A stretch of 64,000 bases of DNA from Alistipes ihumii AP11 (GTDB lineage: Bacteria > Bacteroidota > Bacteroidia > Bacteroidales > Rikenellaceae). Within the stretch, counting starts at the first letter, position 1. Each line of letters opens with the position of its first letter. Below are positions 18,020 through 26,700 of the stretch, piece after piece. The position numbers and the translations under genes were made by a program. Below the pieces are notes generated by a model. The model worked only from the letters and a program-made list of their open reading frames with translations. It made no database searches and was not told the DNA's origin. The DNA is taken from positions 2,604,001 to 2,668,000 of the forward strand of contig NZ_CP102294.1 in assembly GCF_025144665.1 (NCBI RefSeq), given 5' to 3'.

Positions 18020-19147
18020 ATGAAAAATCGCTGGAAAATCGGCCTGACATGGTTGGCCATAGCGCTTGGGACGGCATCCTGCCGGCCCGTCGCTACGGCC
18101 GCTACGGCGACAGAATCCGATTCTACCGCCTATGCCGCCGTCTTCACGGTCCGGCATGCGGACAGTTGTACGCTGGTCGATATAGTCGATCCGTGGGATA
18201 CGACGCGGCTGTTGCAACGCTACGTGCTGGTCGATCGATCGGCTCCGTTGCCCGACAGTCTGCCCGAGGGAACGCTCGTCCGGGTTCCGTTGCAGCGGGT
18301 CGTCGTCTATTCGGCCGTGCATTGCGGCATGTTGGAGGAGCTGGGCGTAGCCGACCGGATTGCCGGCGTGTGCGAGTCGCGCTATATCGACTTGTCGTTC
18401 GTCCGCGAGGGGATCGAGCGGGGAACGATCGCCGATCTGGGCGAGGCCTCGTCGCCCGATCTGGAGCGGATGATCGCGCTCTCGCCCGATGCGCTGCTCG
18501 TCTCTCCGTTCGAGAATACGGGTTACGGCCGGGTCGAGAAGTCGGGTATTCCGCTGCTCGAGCTGGCCGACTATATGGAGGCGGAGCCGATGGGCCGGGT
18601 CGAGTGGATTCGTTTGCTGGGGTTGTTCTTCGGTCGGGAGACCGAAGCCGAGAAGCTGTTTCGCGCGACCGAGAGCGCGTACGATTCGCTGCGCGCGCTC
18701 GCCGAAAACGTTTCCGAGCGGCCTACCGTGATTTCGGAACGCAAGTACGGAGCCGTGTGGTATGTGGCCGGCGGCCGAAGCTATATGGCTCGTCTGTTTC
18801 GGGATGCGGGAGCCGATTACCTTTGGGCCGACGATCCGAGTGCCGGGTCGATTCCGCTCTCTTTCGAGGAGGTATTCGAGAAGGGCGGCGCGGCCGATTA
18901 TTGGCTGATCAAGTACAATTCGGCCGAACCGCTGACTTACGACGGCCTTCGCCGCGACTACGAGCCTTACCGTCGGTTCGCCGCATTCGAGAATGGCCGA
19001 GTCTATGCCTGCCATTTGGGACAATCGTCCTATTTCGAGGAGACGCCGATCCATCCCGACCGCCTGCTGCGCGATCTGATCGGGGTTTTCCATCCGGAAT
19101 TGCTGCCCGGATACGAGTTGCGATACTTCAAGCCGTTGGAGCCATGA
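18020..19147 (+). CDS. btuF: ABC transporter substrate-binding lipoprotein, probably cobalamin (BtuF-like)
   Basis: Periplasmic binding component of a FecB/BtuF-type (helical-backbone) ABC importer. Of its 375 residues, 1-21 form a lipoprotein signal ending GTASC. The TroA-like domain starts near residue 85 (RVVVYSAVHCGMLEELG) and shows the usual SPDLERMIALSPDALLVSP and AEKLFR elements. An unusual 60-residue N-terminal stretch precedes that domain. The upstream cobalamin riboswitch and downstream permease/ATPase genes identify the substrate as a cobalamin; sequence alone would not exclude haem or siderophore. It overlaps btuC by 4 nt. Confidence 0.85.
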   Translation: MKNRWKIGLTWLAIALGTASCRPVATAATATESDSTAYAAVFTVRHADSCTLVDIVDPWDTTRLLQRYVLVDRSAPLPDSLPEGTLVRVPLQRVVVYSAVHCGMLEELGVADRIAGVCESRYIDLSFVREGIERGTIADLGEASSPDLERMIALSPDALLVSPFENTGYGRVEKSGIPLLELADYMEAEPMGRVEWIRLLGLFFGRETEAEKLFRATESAYDSLRALAENVSERPTVISERKYGAVWYVAGGRSYMARLFRDAGADYLWADDPSAGSIPLSFEEVFEKGGAADYWLIKYNSAEPLTYDGLRRDYEPYRRFAAFENGRVYACHLGQSSYFEETPIHPDRLLRDLIGVFHPELLPGYELRYFKPLEP

Positions 19148-20172
19148 GTATTCGTCCTGCCCGTTCGGTTCTTTGGGCCGTGACGGCCGTCGTGCTGTTG
19201 TGGGCGGCCAACCTGTTTCTCGGATCGGTCCGCATACCGTTCGCCGAGGTGTGGGCCGTATTGACCGGCGGAGAGGCTTCGCAGCCTTCGTGGGGCTATA
19301 TCGTGCTCGAGTCGCGCTTGCCGCAGGCGGTCGTGGCTCTGCTGTCCGGCGCTGCACTGGCCGTTTCGGGCCTGATGTTGCAAACCGTGTTCAGCAATCC
19401 GCTGGCCGGTCCGTCGGTGCTCGGAATCGATTCCGGAGCCAGTCTGGGCGTGGCTTTGGTCATGTTGTCGCTCGGGGGAACGGTCGGCGGCGGTCTCGCG
19501 CTGACGGGCTATCTGGCCGTCGTGGCAGGGGCTTTTGCAGGAGCTGCGTCGATTTTGGGTATCATCATCTTCTTCTCGACGCTCGTGCGCAGCAACGTGA
19601 TGCTGCTCATTATCGGCATTATGGTCGGTTACCTGACTTCCTCGCTGATTTCATTGCTGAATTTCTTCGCAACGGACGAGGGCATCCGTTCGTACGTATT
19701 GTGGGGAATGGGCGACTTTTCGAGTGTCTCGCTCGGGCAGCTGCCCGTTTTCTGCTCGATGCTCGGTATCGGACTGCTGCTCGCAGCGCTGCTCGTCAAG
19801 CCGCTCAATGCCCTGTTGCTGGGCGAGCGTTATGCCGAGAATCTGGGCGTGCGGGTGAAAAGGGTCCGTTTGCTGCTGCTCGTGAGTACCGGCCTGCTGA
19901 CGGCCGTCGTGACGGCTTTCTGCGGCCCGATCTCGTTTATCGGACTGGCCGTGCCTCATCTGGCCCGGCTGATGACCGGCTCGTCGAACCACAAGCTGCT
20001 GATGCCGCTGACCCTGCTGACCGGCTCGGCCGTCGCGCTGGCCTGCAATCTGGTCAGTACGCTGCCCGGCGGATCGGGCGTGCTGCCGCTGAGCGCTATC
20101 ACGCCGGTAGTAGGCGCTCCGGTGATTATCTATGTGATCGTGAATCAGAAAAGAATCCAATATTTCAACTGA
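19144..20172 (+). CDS. btuC: FecCD-family ABC permease, probably cobalamin (BtuC-like)
   Basis: A 342-residue membrane permease with about ten helices. Family motifs are present: RLPQAVVALLSGAALAVSGL near residues 60-80, NPLAGPSVLGIDSGASLG, and GPISFIGLAVPHLARLM, the region contacting the ATPase. The ATG at 19144 overlaps the btuF stop (ATGA), and the gene ends in TGATG with the next ATG, so the three proteins are translationally coupled. Function assigned from the riboswitch context. Confidence 0.88.
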   Translation: MSIRPARSVLWAVTAVVLLWAANLFLGSVRIPFAEVWAVLTGGEASQPSWGYIVLESRLPQAVVALLSGAALAVSGLMLQTVFSNPLAGPSVLGIDSGASLGVALVMLSLGGTVGGGLALTGYLAVVAGAFAGAASILGIIIFFSTLVRSNVMLLIIGIMVGYLTSSLISLLNFFATDEGIRSYVLWGMGDFSSVSLGQLPVFCSMLGIGLLLAALLVKPLNALLLGERYAENLGVRVKRVRLLLLVSTGLLTAVVTAFCGPISFIGLAVPHLARLMTGSSNHKLLMPLTLLTGSAVALACNLVSTLPGGSGVLPLSAITPVVGAPVIIYVIVNQKRIQYFN

Positions 20173-21215
20173 TGGAACCAACCGGTACGGCTCTCGGCGC
20201 GCAGGACCTTTCGATCGGCTATCCGGCTCGTGGCCGGAAAGGCGGCCGGCTGTACGGCGCCCTTTCTCTGGCTCTCCGCTCGGGCGAGCTGACATGCCTG
20301 CTCGGACCCAACGGAGCGGGCAAGTCGACGTTGCTGCGCACGCTCGGCGGTCTTCAGCGGCCTTTGGACGGTCGGGTGACGTGGCAAGGAAGACCGCTGG
20401 AAAGGTACGGCGCTCGAGAGCGCTCGCGTTTGCTGGGCGTGGTGTTGACCGACCGGTCGCAGGCCGGCGGCCTGCGCGTGCGCGAGCTGGTCGAAATGGG
20501 CCGCTATCCCTATACGGGTTTTTTCGGCCGTCTCGATGCGGCCGACCGGCGGGCGGCGGACGAGGCGATCGAGGCCGTCGGCATGACGGCCAAGGCGGAT
20601 TCCTATGTGGCCGAGCTATCCGACGGGGAGCGCCAGAAGGCGATGATCGCCAAGACGCTCGCTCAGCAGTGTCCCGTCATTCTGCTCGATGAGCCGACTG
20701 CTTTTCTGGATGTGGCGAGCCGCATCGAAATCATGGAGCTGCTTCATCGTTTGGCCCGCTTGCAACATAAAACGGTCTTGCTTTCGACGCACGATGTCGA
20801 GCAGGCTCTCCGGCTTTCCGACCGGATCTGGCTGCTTTCGCGTGCCGAGGGATTTTGCTGCGGTACGCCCGAAGACTTGGTGCTTTCGGGCCGGATGGAT
20901 CTCTATTTCGGGCGAGGCGGTCTGTTTTTCGATCGGCAGGCCGGGGGATTGCGCAGCAGGCAGGACGATGCTCCCGCCGTGCGGTTCGAAGCTGCGGACG
21001 AGGCTTTGGCCCGCTGGACGAAGAATGCGCTGGAACGCAACGGATTTCGTCCGATATCGGACGGCCGAGACGAATCGCTTCCGCTCGTGCGGGTTTCGGC
21101 GCTTGATCGCATCGAGTGGTACCGGCCCGGTTTTCCTTCTCTGACTTGCCGTTCCTTCGAAGAATGGGTCGGAGGCGGCCTCTGCGACGTAGCGGAGCGT
21201 TCCGGAGCCGAATAG
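20172..21215 (+). CDS. btuD: ABC transporter ATPase, probably cobalamin (BtuD-like), with C-terminal extension
   Basis: ATP-hydrolysing subunit of the importer. Of its 347 residues, the ABC domain covers about 10-245 with Walker A GPNGAGKST, signature LSDGERQK, Walker B VILLDEPTAFLD and the switch His in STHDVEQ. BtuD/FecE proteins are usually near 260 residues. Here about 90 extra residues (about 255-347) of mixed, largely polar sequence follow and are not recognised. The ATG at 20172 shares its A with the btuC TGA. Confidence 0.88.
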   Translation: MEPTGTALGAQDLSIGYPARGRKGGRLYGALSLALRSGELTCLLGPNGAGKSTLLRTLGGLQRPLDGRVTWQGRPLERYGARERSRLLGVVLTDRSQAGGLRVRELVEMGRYPYTGFFGRLDAADRRAADEAIEAVGMTAKADSYVAELSDGERQKAMIAKTLAQQCPVILLDEPTAFLDVASRIEIMELLHRLARLQHKTVLLSTHDVEQALRLSDRIWLLSRAEGFCCGTPEDLVLSGRMDLYFGRGGLFFDRQAGGLRSRQDDAPAVRFEAADEALARWTKNALERNGFRPISDGRDESLPLVRVSALDRIEWYRPGFPSLTCRSFEEWVGGGLCDVAERSGAE

Positions 21216-21496
21216 TTCCGGATGCGACTATCCGCGGTTTTCATCGATGCAGGCTATATCTGTATAGCCGGCGAAAGGCGGCCGTTCTTCTGTCGGCGCA
21301 TCGGCCGTTCGCTCTTTGAGCGGGATATCCGTGCGCATATTTCGAGCATGCGTTCCAGTGTCGGAAGGAGCATGCTCCGTTCCGTTTAGGCCGCTTTTCC
21401 TCTCTCCTTCGGAAGGTCTGTATGTTCGGCTTGCCGCGCTGTGGCACGCGTATTGATGAGCTCCTGACATAGGAATAAATTTAAAAAAAGAAAGCT

Positions 21497-21751
21497 ATGT
21501 ATTTTTTATGGTATTTGCTTATCGGGCTGGTTGCCGGGTGGATTGCCGGCCTGATCGTTAAGGGGAGCGGTTCCGGAATGCTCGTCAATCTGATCGTGGG
21601 TATTATCGGCAGCATGCTCGGCGGATGGATTTTCAGCCTGTTCGGCTGGGTGGCCGTCGGGACTTTCGGAAGCCTGATTACGTCGGTGGTCGGTGCGATC
21701 GTGCTTTTGTGGATCGTTTCGCTGGTGAGCCGGCGGAAGAAAGTTAGGTGA
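21497..21751 (+). CDS. GlsB/YeaQ/YmgE-family stress membrane protein
   Basis: An 84-residue, very hydrophobic protein with three short helices rich in Gly. The pattern GLVAGWIAGLIVKG followed by GIIGSMLGGWIF is typical of the GlsB/YeaQ (transglycosylase-associated) family, small inner-membrane proteins linked to stress responses. The ATG at 21497 follows an A-rich tract. A second small gene, at 21764, follows after 12 nt. The 281-nt gap before it holds only a 7-bp hairpin (21252-21269) after btuD. Confidence 0.85.
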   Translation: MYFLWYLLIGLVAGWIAGLIVKGSGSGMLVNLIVGIIGSMLGGWIFSLFGWVAVGTFGSLITSVVGAIVLLWIVSLVSRRKKVR

Positions 21752-21763
21752 TGTTTAAATCTC

Positions 21764-21943
21764 ATGATTATGGAAAATTGTAAAAACGGGGCCAAGACGA
21801 AGGCCGAGGAAGTCATGCACGACGTCAAGAAAAACGTGACGCATGCTAAGTACACGGTGAAAGAAAAGGCGACTCATGCCGCTCATGTCGTCAAGGAAAA
21901 GGCGCAGAAGACGACAGATCGGATGGAGGAGAAAATGAAATGA
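21764..21943 (+). CDS. Small charged coiled-coil/LEA-like protein
   Basis: A 59-residue open frame with an alternative internal ATG at 21770. The product is almost entirely polar and helical, with heptad-like repeats of Lys, Glu, Ala, Thr and His (AEEVMHDVKKNVTHAK, VKEKATHAAHVVKEKA), resembling LEA-like or YtxH/CsbD-type stress proteins. It follows the GlsB-family gene by 12 nt and is followed by a terminator, so the two form a small stress-type operon. Function inferred from composition only. Confidence 0.7.
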   Translation: MIMENCKNGAKTKAEEVMHDVKKNVTHAKYTVKEKATHAAHVVKEKAQKTTDRMEEKMK

Positions 21944-21963
21944 TTCCGATGACGCGGAAGAGG

Positions 21964-21993
21964 CGGGCCGGGCATATTGTCCGGCCCGTTTCT
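21964..21993 (+). terminator. Terminator after the small stress operon
   Basis: An inverted repeat (CGGGCCGG at 21964-21971 with CCGGCCCG at 21981-21988, extended inward by further pairs) followed by TTTCTTC. It lies 20 nt after the stop of the 59-residue gene. The remaining gap to 22270 has no gene. An imperfect repeat of ATTTGCGAAATAG occurs at about 22217 and 22244, just upstream of the next gene. Confidence 0.75.
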
Positions 21994-22269
21994 TCGAGCC
22001 GGTCCGCGAGGTCTTGCCGGGGAATTGCGCAGGTAAGGCGAGTTCCCGAACGATCGGGCCGGCTTCTTCTTGTCGTTTTTATGGGGGCGTAATGCCGTCC
22101 GGTCCGACCGTATTATACGAAAAAGGCACGGAAATACGTTTGCCGAAAGGTCGGCGCAGAGTCGGGGTCGAGGGTATCGGTCGGAATTCTGTCCGCAGGC
22201 GGTTTCCGGCAGCCTTATTTGCGAAATAGCCGATAATGTTTTTAATTTGCGCGAAATAGTCTTTCCGAT

Positions 22270-22917
22270 ATGAAAAAAATCGTATGGCTGGCCATTCCGA
22301 TCGCTTGGTCGCTGCTCTCCTGTTCGAAGGACGAGCCGCAGAACGACGGCCGGCTCGAAGTCAAGCTTTACGCCTATATGCTGGACGAGGCGGGACGGAA
22401 TGCCAAAAAAACATCGGCTCATTTCTATTTCTTCGATGCTTCCGACGGGCAGCAATTCGTCGAGGAGCGGATCGATATCCCGTCCGGGACGGAAGAAGAT
22501 TACCGTAACGCGAATCTGACCGTTCTGCGCATGTTGCTGCGCGACAATGAATTTCCGCTGACCGACGGAACATCGGTCGTGCCGTTGGTCGTGGACCGTA
22601 ATGAGGCTGTAGAGGGAAACAAGTATGTGTTGGTCATGCCCGATTACAGGCATCCCGATACGTGGGACCCGTACCGCAGCCATCATTCGATCCGTGTCGA
22701 GCCGGGGAAATACTACGTCGTGGCCCTTTTCGGCGACTATCACGACCGCTGGCCCTGTCAGCAGAAATATACGGGCAAGTACCTGACTGTTGCGGCAGCC
22801 GACACGCTTTCTCGCATTCTGACGGTCGATTTTCCCAACGATCCTACCTATAAGGGCTATTTCGACTGGCAGGGAGAGATTCGAGAGCCGGCCGATTCGC
22901 TGCGTTTCGAGTTTTAA
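22270..22917 (+). CDS. Hypothetical lipoprotein
   Basis: A 215-residue protein with a lipoprotein signal ending SLLSC (Cys18) and an acidic start to the mature part (SKDEPQND). The body looks like a beta-rich secreted domain with several Tyr/Trp/Pro motifs (HPDTWDPYRSHHSIRVEPGKYYVVALFGDY). No family was recognised. It stands alone, preceded by a TAATTTG-like A/T-rich promoter region and followed by about 580 nt without genes. Probably surface- or periplasm-anchored. Confidence 0.75.
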   Translation: MKKIVWLAIPIAWSLLSCSKDEPQNDGRLEVKLYAYMLDEAGRNAKKTSAHFYFFDASDGQQFVEERIDIPSGTEEDYRNANLTVLRMLLRDNEFPLTDGTSVVPLVVDRNEAVEGNKYVLVMPDYRHPDTWDPYRSHHSIRVEPGKYYVVALFGDYHDRWPCQQKYTGKYLTVAAADTLSRILTVDFPNDPTYKGYFDWQGEIREPADSLRFEF

Positions 22918-23500
22918 GAAGTATCCTGCCGACAGGCCCGTTCATGCGGGAAAAATCCGATTTCCCCACCGGCTTATCCGAAAGCGTAATCGTGTCTTTT
23001 GGCAGGATGCCGCCGGAGTCGGAAAGCTACTGGCGTTAAGAAAGAAGGAGAGGGAGTACGGCCGGTTCGGTATGACCGTTTTTCGAGTCCATACGGTGCG
23101 GGACGTTTCTTCTCGTTCGACGGTTTTTGTTCCGGGTTTCATTCGTTTCCTCGTCCCGGACTTCAAGGAGAAGAGGCGCCTTGGAGCGTTCGATTTTCGG
23201 CATTTCAGTTGTTCCTGCGCGGGCTCCGTGCGGTACGGTTTCGTTCCGGCGTTGCGGTTGAGGTATTGATGCCGATTCCGATTTTCCCGAAAGGTGTATG
23301 AGCGAGGATTGCCGGCCGTCGTGTCCGGCTACCCCCGTCTTCCGATACGCCGGCCTTTATCGTTACACGTAAACGGTGACGAGGGGCCGGCGCAATTCTA
23401 TTTCCGATGGGCCGTAGCGACGGAGAATCGGCGTAGGTGTCGGATATGTGTTCCCGCCGTTGCAGGATTTGAAGCCGTATGCCGAAAGAGGAAATACAAC
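22918..23500. other. Intergenic stretch without a recognised gene
   Basis: Short open frames on both strands lack starts, domains or signal peptides that would support them. The stretch ends at the GATTG repeat. Confidence 0.55.
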
Positions 23501-23545
23501 GATTGGATTGGATTGGATTGGATTGGATTGGATTGGATTGGATTG
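23501..23545 (+). repeat. Pentanucleotide tandem repeat (GATTG)9
   Basis: Nine uninterrupted copies of GATTG (45 nt). Three units make 15 nt, so any frame through it is periodic (Asp-Trp-Ile-Gly-Leu in one frame), and loss or gain of one unit would shift the frame. It lies about 90 nt downstream of the tRNA-Arg 3' end, outside recognised genes. Confidence 0.97.
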
Positions 23546-23599
23546 CGCGGCGATATGAACGCCCTGAAGAACGTCGCTCTGTTATTTCGTGGAAAAGTA

Positions 23600-23630
23600 A
23601 ATTCCTGACAATGAGCTTTTGTCAGGAATT
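23600..23630 (-). terminator. Terminator of tRNA-Arg
   Basis: A perfect 10-bp stem (AATTCCTGAC, 23600-23609 with 23621-23630) followed on the minus strand by TTTACTTTT. It begins 8 nt past the tRNA 3' end. Confidence 0.8.
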
Positions 23631-23637
23631 CGTGTAG

Positions 23638-23709
23638 TGGTTCTACCCAGACTCGAACTGGGATTTAAAGTTTAGGAAACTTCCGTTCTATCCCTTGAAC
23701 TATAGAACC
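23638..23709 (-). tRNA. tRNA-Arg(CCT)
   Basis: A minus-strand cloverleaf: the acceptor stem GGTTCTA pairs with TAGAACC, the T-arm has TTCGAGTC, and the anticodon arm GAAGT/ACTTT encloses the loop TTCCTAA, giving anticodon CCT (reads AGG). The 72 nt include the discriminator A. No CCA is encoded, as is common in this phylum. Confidence 0.95.
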
Positions 23710-23774
23710 GCCTTTATGTGCTTTTCGGTCCGTTTGTTTCCTTGCTTCGCGCATGAAACCGGACGAGACGCGCG

Positions 23775-24788
23775 CTATTTCGAGAAATCGCCGCCGTCGT
23801 ACGCCCACTTGACGTATTCGGCTCCCCATGTGTAGCCGCCGCCGAAAGCTGCCAGAATCAGGTTATCGCCCTTTTTCAGCCGGGACTCGTAATCCCACAG
23901 GCAGAGCGGAATCGTGGCAGCCGTCGTGTTACCGAACTTGTCGATGTTGATCATGCACTTTTCGCGCGGCAGGCCCATACGATGGGCGGTCGCGTCGATG
24001 ATCCGCAGATTGGCCTGATGCGGGACCAGGTAGGTGATGTCGTCGGGCGTCAGCTTGTTGCGCTCCATGACTTCGACCGAGGTGTCGGCCATGTTCGATA
24101 CGGCGGCCTTGAACACGGCCTGACCTTCCTGATAAACATAGTGCCAGTTGTTCTCGACCGTTTCGTGCGTGGCGGGGTAGGCCGAGCCGCCTGCCTTCAT
24201 GTACAGGTGTTGGCCGCCGCCGCCGTCCGAGTGCAGCACGGCATCCAGCACGCCGTATCCTTCTTCCGAGGGTTCCAGCAGCACGGCGGCCGCTCCGTCG
24301 CCGAAGATCGGGCATGTATTGCGGTCGTTGTAGTTGATGATCGACGACATCTTATCGGCTCCGATGACGACGACTTTCTTGAAGGTTCCGGTCTCGATAT
24401 ATTTCGCAGCCGTGTTGAGCGCAAACAAGAAACCGCTGCAAGCGGCCGACAGATCGAATCCGAACGCGTTTTTCATCCCTGTTTTGTAGCAGGTCAGGTT
24501 GGCCGTCGACGGGAAGAACATGTCCGGCGTGACCGTCGCGCAGACGACCATCTCGATGTCGAGCGGATCGGTATTCGTCTTTTCGAGCAGGTCCTTGACG
24601 GCCCGTTCCGTCATGTAGGAGGTCCCCAGACCCTCGCCTTTGAGGATATGGCGGGTCTTGATTCCGATACGGGACATGATCCATTCGTCGGACGTGTCCA
24701 CCATATGGCTCAACTCGATGTTGTCCAGGATATAGTCGGGCAGATACGCGCCGACGCCCGTGATTGCTGCGGTTTTCTTCTTTGCCAT
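23775..24788 (-). CDS. fabH: 3-oxoacyl-ACP synthase III
   Basis: Condenses acetyl-CoA (or a branched starter) with malonyl-ACP to begin fatty acid synthesis. 337 residues from the ATG at 24788. The open frame runs further upstream, but that part lies inside plsX. The catalytic triad is visible: Cys117 in DLSAACSGF, His257 in VPHQANLRI and Asn287 in DKFGNTTAA. Its start overlaps the plsX stop by one base (TAATG), so translation is coupled. It is the last gene of yceD-rpmF-plsX-fabH. Confidence 0.96.
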   Translation of the reverse strand: MAKKKTAAITGVGAYLPDYILDNIELSHMVDTSDEWIMSRIGIKTRHILKGEGLGTSYMTERAVKDLLEKTNTDPLDIEMVVCATVTPDMFFPSTANLTCYKTGMKNAFGFDLSAACSGFLFALNTAAKYIETGTFKKVVVIGADKMSSIINYNDRNTCPIFGDGAAAVLLEPSEEGYGVLDAVLHSDGGGGQHLYMKAGGSAYPATHETVENNWHYVYQEGQAVFKAAVSNMADTSVEVMERNKLTPDDITYLVPHQANLRIIDATAHRMGLPREKCMINIDKFGNTTAATIPLCLWDYESRLKKGDNLILAAFGGGYTWGAEYVKWAYDGGDFSK

Positions 24789-25732
24789 TAACTGAATCTT
24801 TCTCTGAGTTTGGTGTCCAACTGGGCATGGATGGTTTTCTCGGTCTGAAGCACCATATTCTTGATGGCTTCGGCGCTCGAGCAGCCGTGCCCGATCAAAA
24901 CGGGGGCATTGATTCCCAGTACCGGGGTTCCGCCGACCGTTTCGTAGTTGAGCTGGTTGAAGTAGGTATTGCGAAGCCCTTGCTCGAGCGCCATGTTGTA
25001 GACGCCCTCTACCTGCTTGATGATCGTGTTGCCCACGAATCCGTCGCATACCACGACGTCGGCGATGCGGCCCGAGAAAATGTGCTTGGCTTCGATGTTG
25101 CCGACGAAGCGGAAGTCGGCGCTGCCGTCCATCAGTTCGTAGGCGGCTTTGGTCTGCAGGTTGCCTTTCTCCTTTTCCTCGCCGATGTTGAGCAATGCGA
25201 TACGGGGCTCCTTCTTGCCCAGAACGCCTTGGGCGTACAGGTTACCGATGACGGCGTACTGATACAGCACCTCCGGTTTGCAGTCCACGTTCAGCCCCAC
25301 GTCGAGCAGCATCACGCTGCCGCCGTCGATCGTCGGAATGACCGACGATATGGCCGGCCGGATGATGCCTTCGATTTGCTTGACCGTGTACATGCAGCCT
25401 ACCATCATCGCTCCCGTGCTCCCGGCGCTGGCGAATCCGTCGATCCGTCCTTCCGTCAGGTGGCGGAATCCGACGGCAATGCTCGAATCGGGCTTCTGGC
25501 GAAAGGTCAGGGCCGGATTGTCGCCCATCTCGATCACTTGGGTGGTATGCACGATGTCGAATGCGTCGGCGCGGAAATTCTCCTTGGCGAGGAGTTCCTC
25601 GATCGAGGGCCTGTCGCCGAACAGGACGATCTTGCTCTGCGGAGCGATCAGTCCTGCGGCCAGTACGGCGCCCGATACCACCGCCTGCGGAGCGTAGTCT
25701 CCGCCCATTGCGTCAATTCCTATTCTCGTCAT
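24788..25732 (-). CDS. plsX: Phosphate acyltransferase PlsX
   Basis: Makes acyl-phosphate from acyl-ACP for PlsY in phospholipid synthesis. 314 residues with the family's opening [13 protein letters not shown] and the central [12 protein letters not shown]. Gene order (rpmF, plsX, fabH) is the classic conserved cluster. The start lies 24 nt after the rpmF stop. Confidence 0.96.
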   Translation of the reverse strand: MTRIGIDAMGGDYAPQAVVSGAVLAAGLIAPQSKIVLFGDRPSIEELLAKENFRADAFDIVHTTQVIEMGDNPALTFRQKPDSSIAVGFRHLTEGRIDGFASAGSTGAMMVGCMYTVKQIEGIIRPAISSVIPTIDGGSVMLLDVGLNVDCKPEVLYQYAVIGNLYAQGVLGKKEPRIALLNIGEEKEKGNLQTKAAYELMDGSADFRFVGNIEAKHIFSGRIADVVVCDGFVGNTIIKQVEGVYNMALEQGLRNTYFNQLNYETVGGTPVLGINAPVLIGHGCSSAEAIKNMVLQTEKTIHAQLDTKLRERFS

Positions 25733-25756
25733 AAGCTATGACTTTGGCCCGGACGG

Positions 25757-25939
25757 CTACTCCGCTTTCTTCTCGATCGCAAGACGGCCTCTGTAGAAGC
25801 CGCATTCGGGGCATACTCTGTGGTAAAGCACGGCTGCGCCGCAGTTCGAGCACGTCGAAACGGTCGGAACCTCGGCCTTGTAGTGCGTCCTTCTCTTGTC
25901 TCGTCTCGTGCTGGAGACCTTATGCTTGGGATGTGCCAT
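25757..25939 (-). CDS. rpmF: 50S ribosomal protein L32
   Basis: A 60-residue ribosomal protein with the N-terminal MAHPKHKVSSTRRDKRRTHY pattern of L32 and an intact zinc ribbon, CSNC followed 11 residues later by CPEC. It lies between yceD and plsX, as in many bacteria. Confidence 0.97.
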   Translation of the reverse strand: MAHPKHKVSSTRRDKRRTHYKAEVPTVSTCSNCGAAVLYHRVCPECGFYRGRLAIEKKAE

Positions 25940-26009
25940 TTTTGAAAAAAGTTTGTACTGTTAATATTCTTCGTTATCTGTCCGCCCTGCGAGCCCGTCC
26001 GCGACGAGG

Positions 26010-26561
26010 CTATTTCGAGGGCTTGATTTCCTTGAGTTTTTCCCACGGAGAACTTCCGTCCGTTTCGGTCCCCGGACACAGGCGGTCGAACTCTTCCTCG
26101 CTGACGATCCGGAAGCGCGACAGCATGTCGGGATCGCAGGTGCTGCGTCCCTCGCTGTCGTCGGGATGAACCCGCTGGTAGGGCAGGCTCAGGCAGATGC
26201 TCTCGTAGATGTACTGCGCCACGTTCAGCTCGGTTTCCGACGGGCTGATCCACATCACCTCTCCGTCGCTTTCCTGCTCGCAGTCGCTGTATCGTACGTG
26301 CAACGTTCCCTCGTAGCGGACCGGCATCATGAACTCTTCCAGACAGCGGTCGCACTCGACGGCCACCTCGCCGCGGATGTCGAAGTCCAGCGCCATGCCG
26401 TTGCCCCTTTTGTCGAGCGTCAGCCTCACGTCGGCGTTTCCCCGGCGGATTTCCGAGCCTTCGAACGCTTCGAAAAAGCGATCGTCGACTTTCATGTCGA
26501 ACCGGTGCGTGCCTTCTCCGAGACCTTTGAAAGCGATGGAGTATTTCTTCAAAACATCCAT
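26010..26561 (-). CDS. yceD: YceD/DUF177-family protein
   Basis: A 183-residue member of the DUF177 family, whose plant and bacterial members are linked to 23S rRNA accumulation and ribosome assembly. The family's conserved region includes VECDRCLEEFMMPV near residue 75 and the acidic DGEVMWISPSETELNVAQYIYE. It is first in the yceD-rpmF-plsX-fabH operon and lies just downstream of a strong promoter. Confidence 0.88.
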   Translation of the reverse strand: MDVLKKYSIAFKGLGEGTHRFDMKVDDRFFEAFEGSEIRRGNADVRLTLDKRGNGMALDFDIRGEVAVECDRCLEEFMMPVRYEGTLHVRYSDCEQESDGEVMWISPSETELNVAQYIYESICLSLPYQRVHPDDSEGRSTCDPDMLSRFRIVSEEEFDRLCPGTETDGSSPWEKLKEIKPSK

Positions 26562-26581
26562 TCCGTGTCAAAAATAGAGCA

Positions 26582-26611
26582 CAAAGGTATATATTTTTAA
26601 CATAAATGCAA
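26582..26611 (-). promoter_or_regulatory. Promoter of the yceD-rpmF-plsX-fabH operon
   Basis: On the minus strand: TTG (26611-26609), 19 bp, TACCTTTG (26589-26582). The predicted start site is close to the yceD ATG at 26561. Confidence 0.7.
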
Positions 26612-26700
26612 AACCTGCGGCTAAATCCGGTTCCTCCGGAAGATCCGAGCTCGGGTACGATTTTCCCGTGTCTTTCGGCGTGCGCAAGGCCCGTTTCAGC

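Noticed and set aside
23501-23545. Possible CRISPR array
   Set aside because: The repeat unit is only 5 bp with no spacers, so it is a microsatellite.
23294-23608. 104-codon + strand ORF that reads through the GATTG repeat
   Set aside because: It has no recognisable domain, signal peptide or conserved start. Its periodic Asp-Trp-Ile-Gly-Leu part comes only from the repeat. It is mentioned under the repeat instead of being called a gene.
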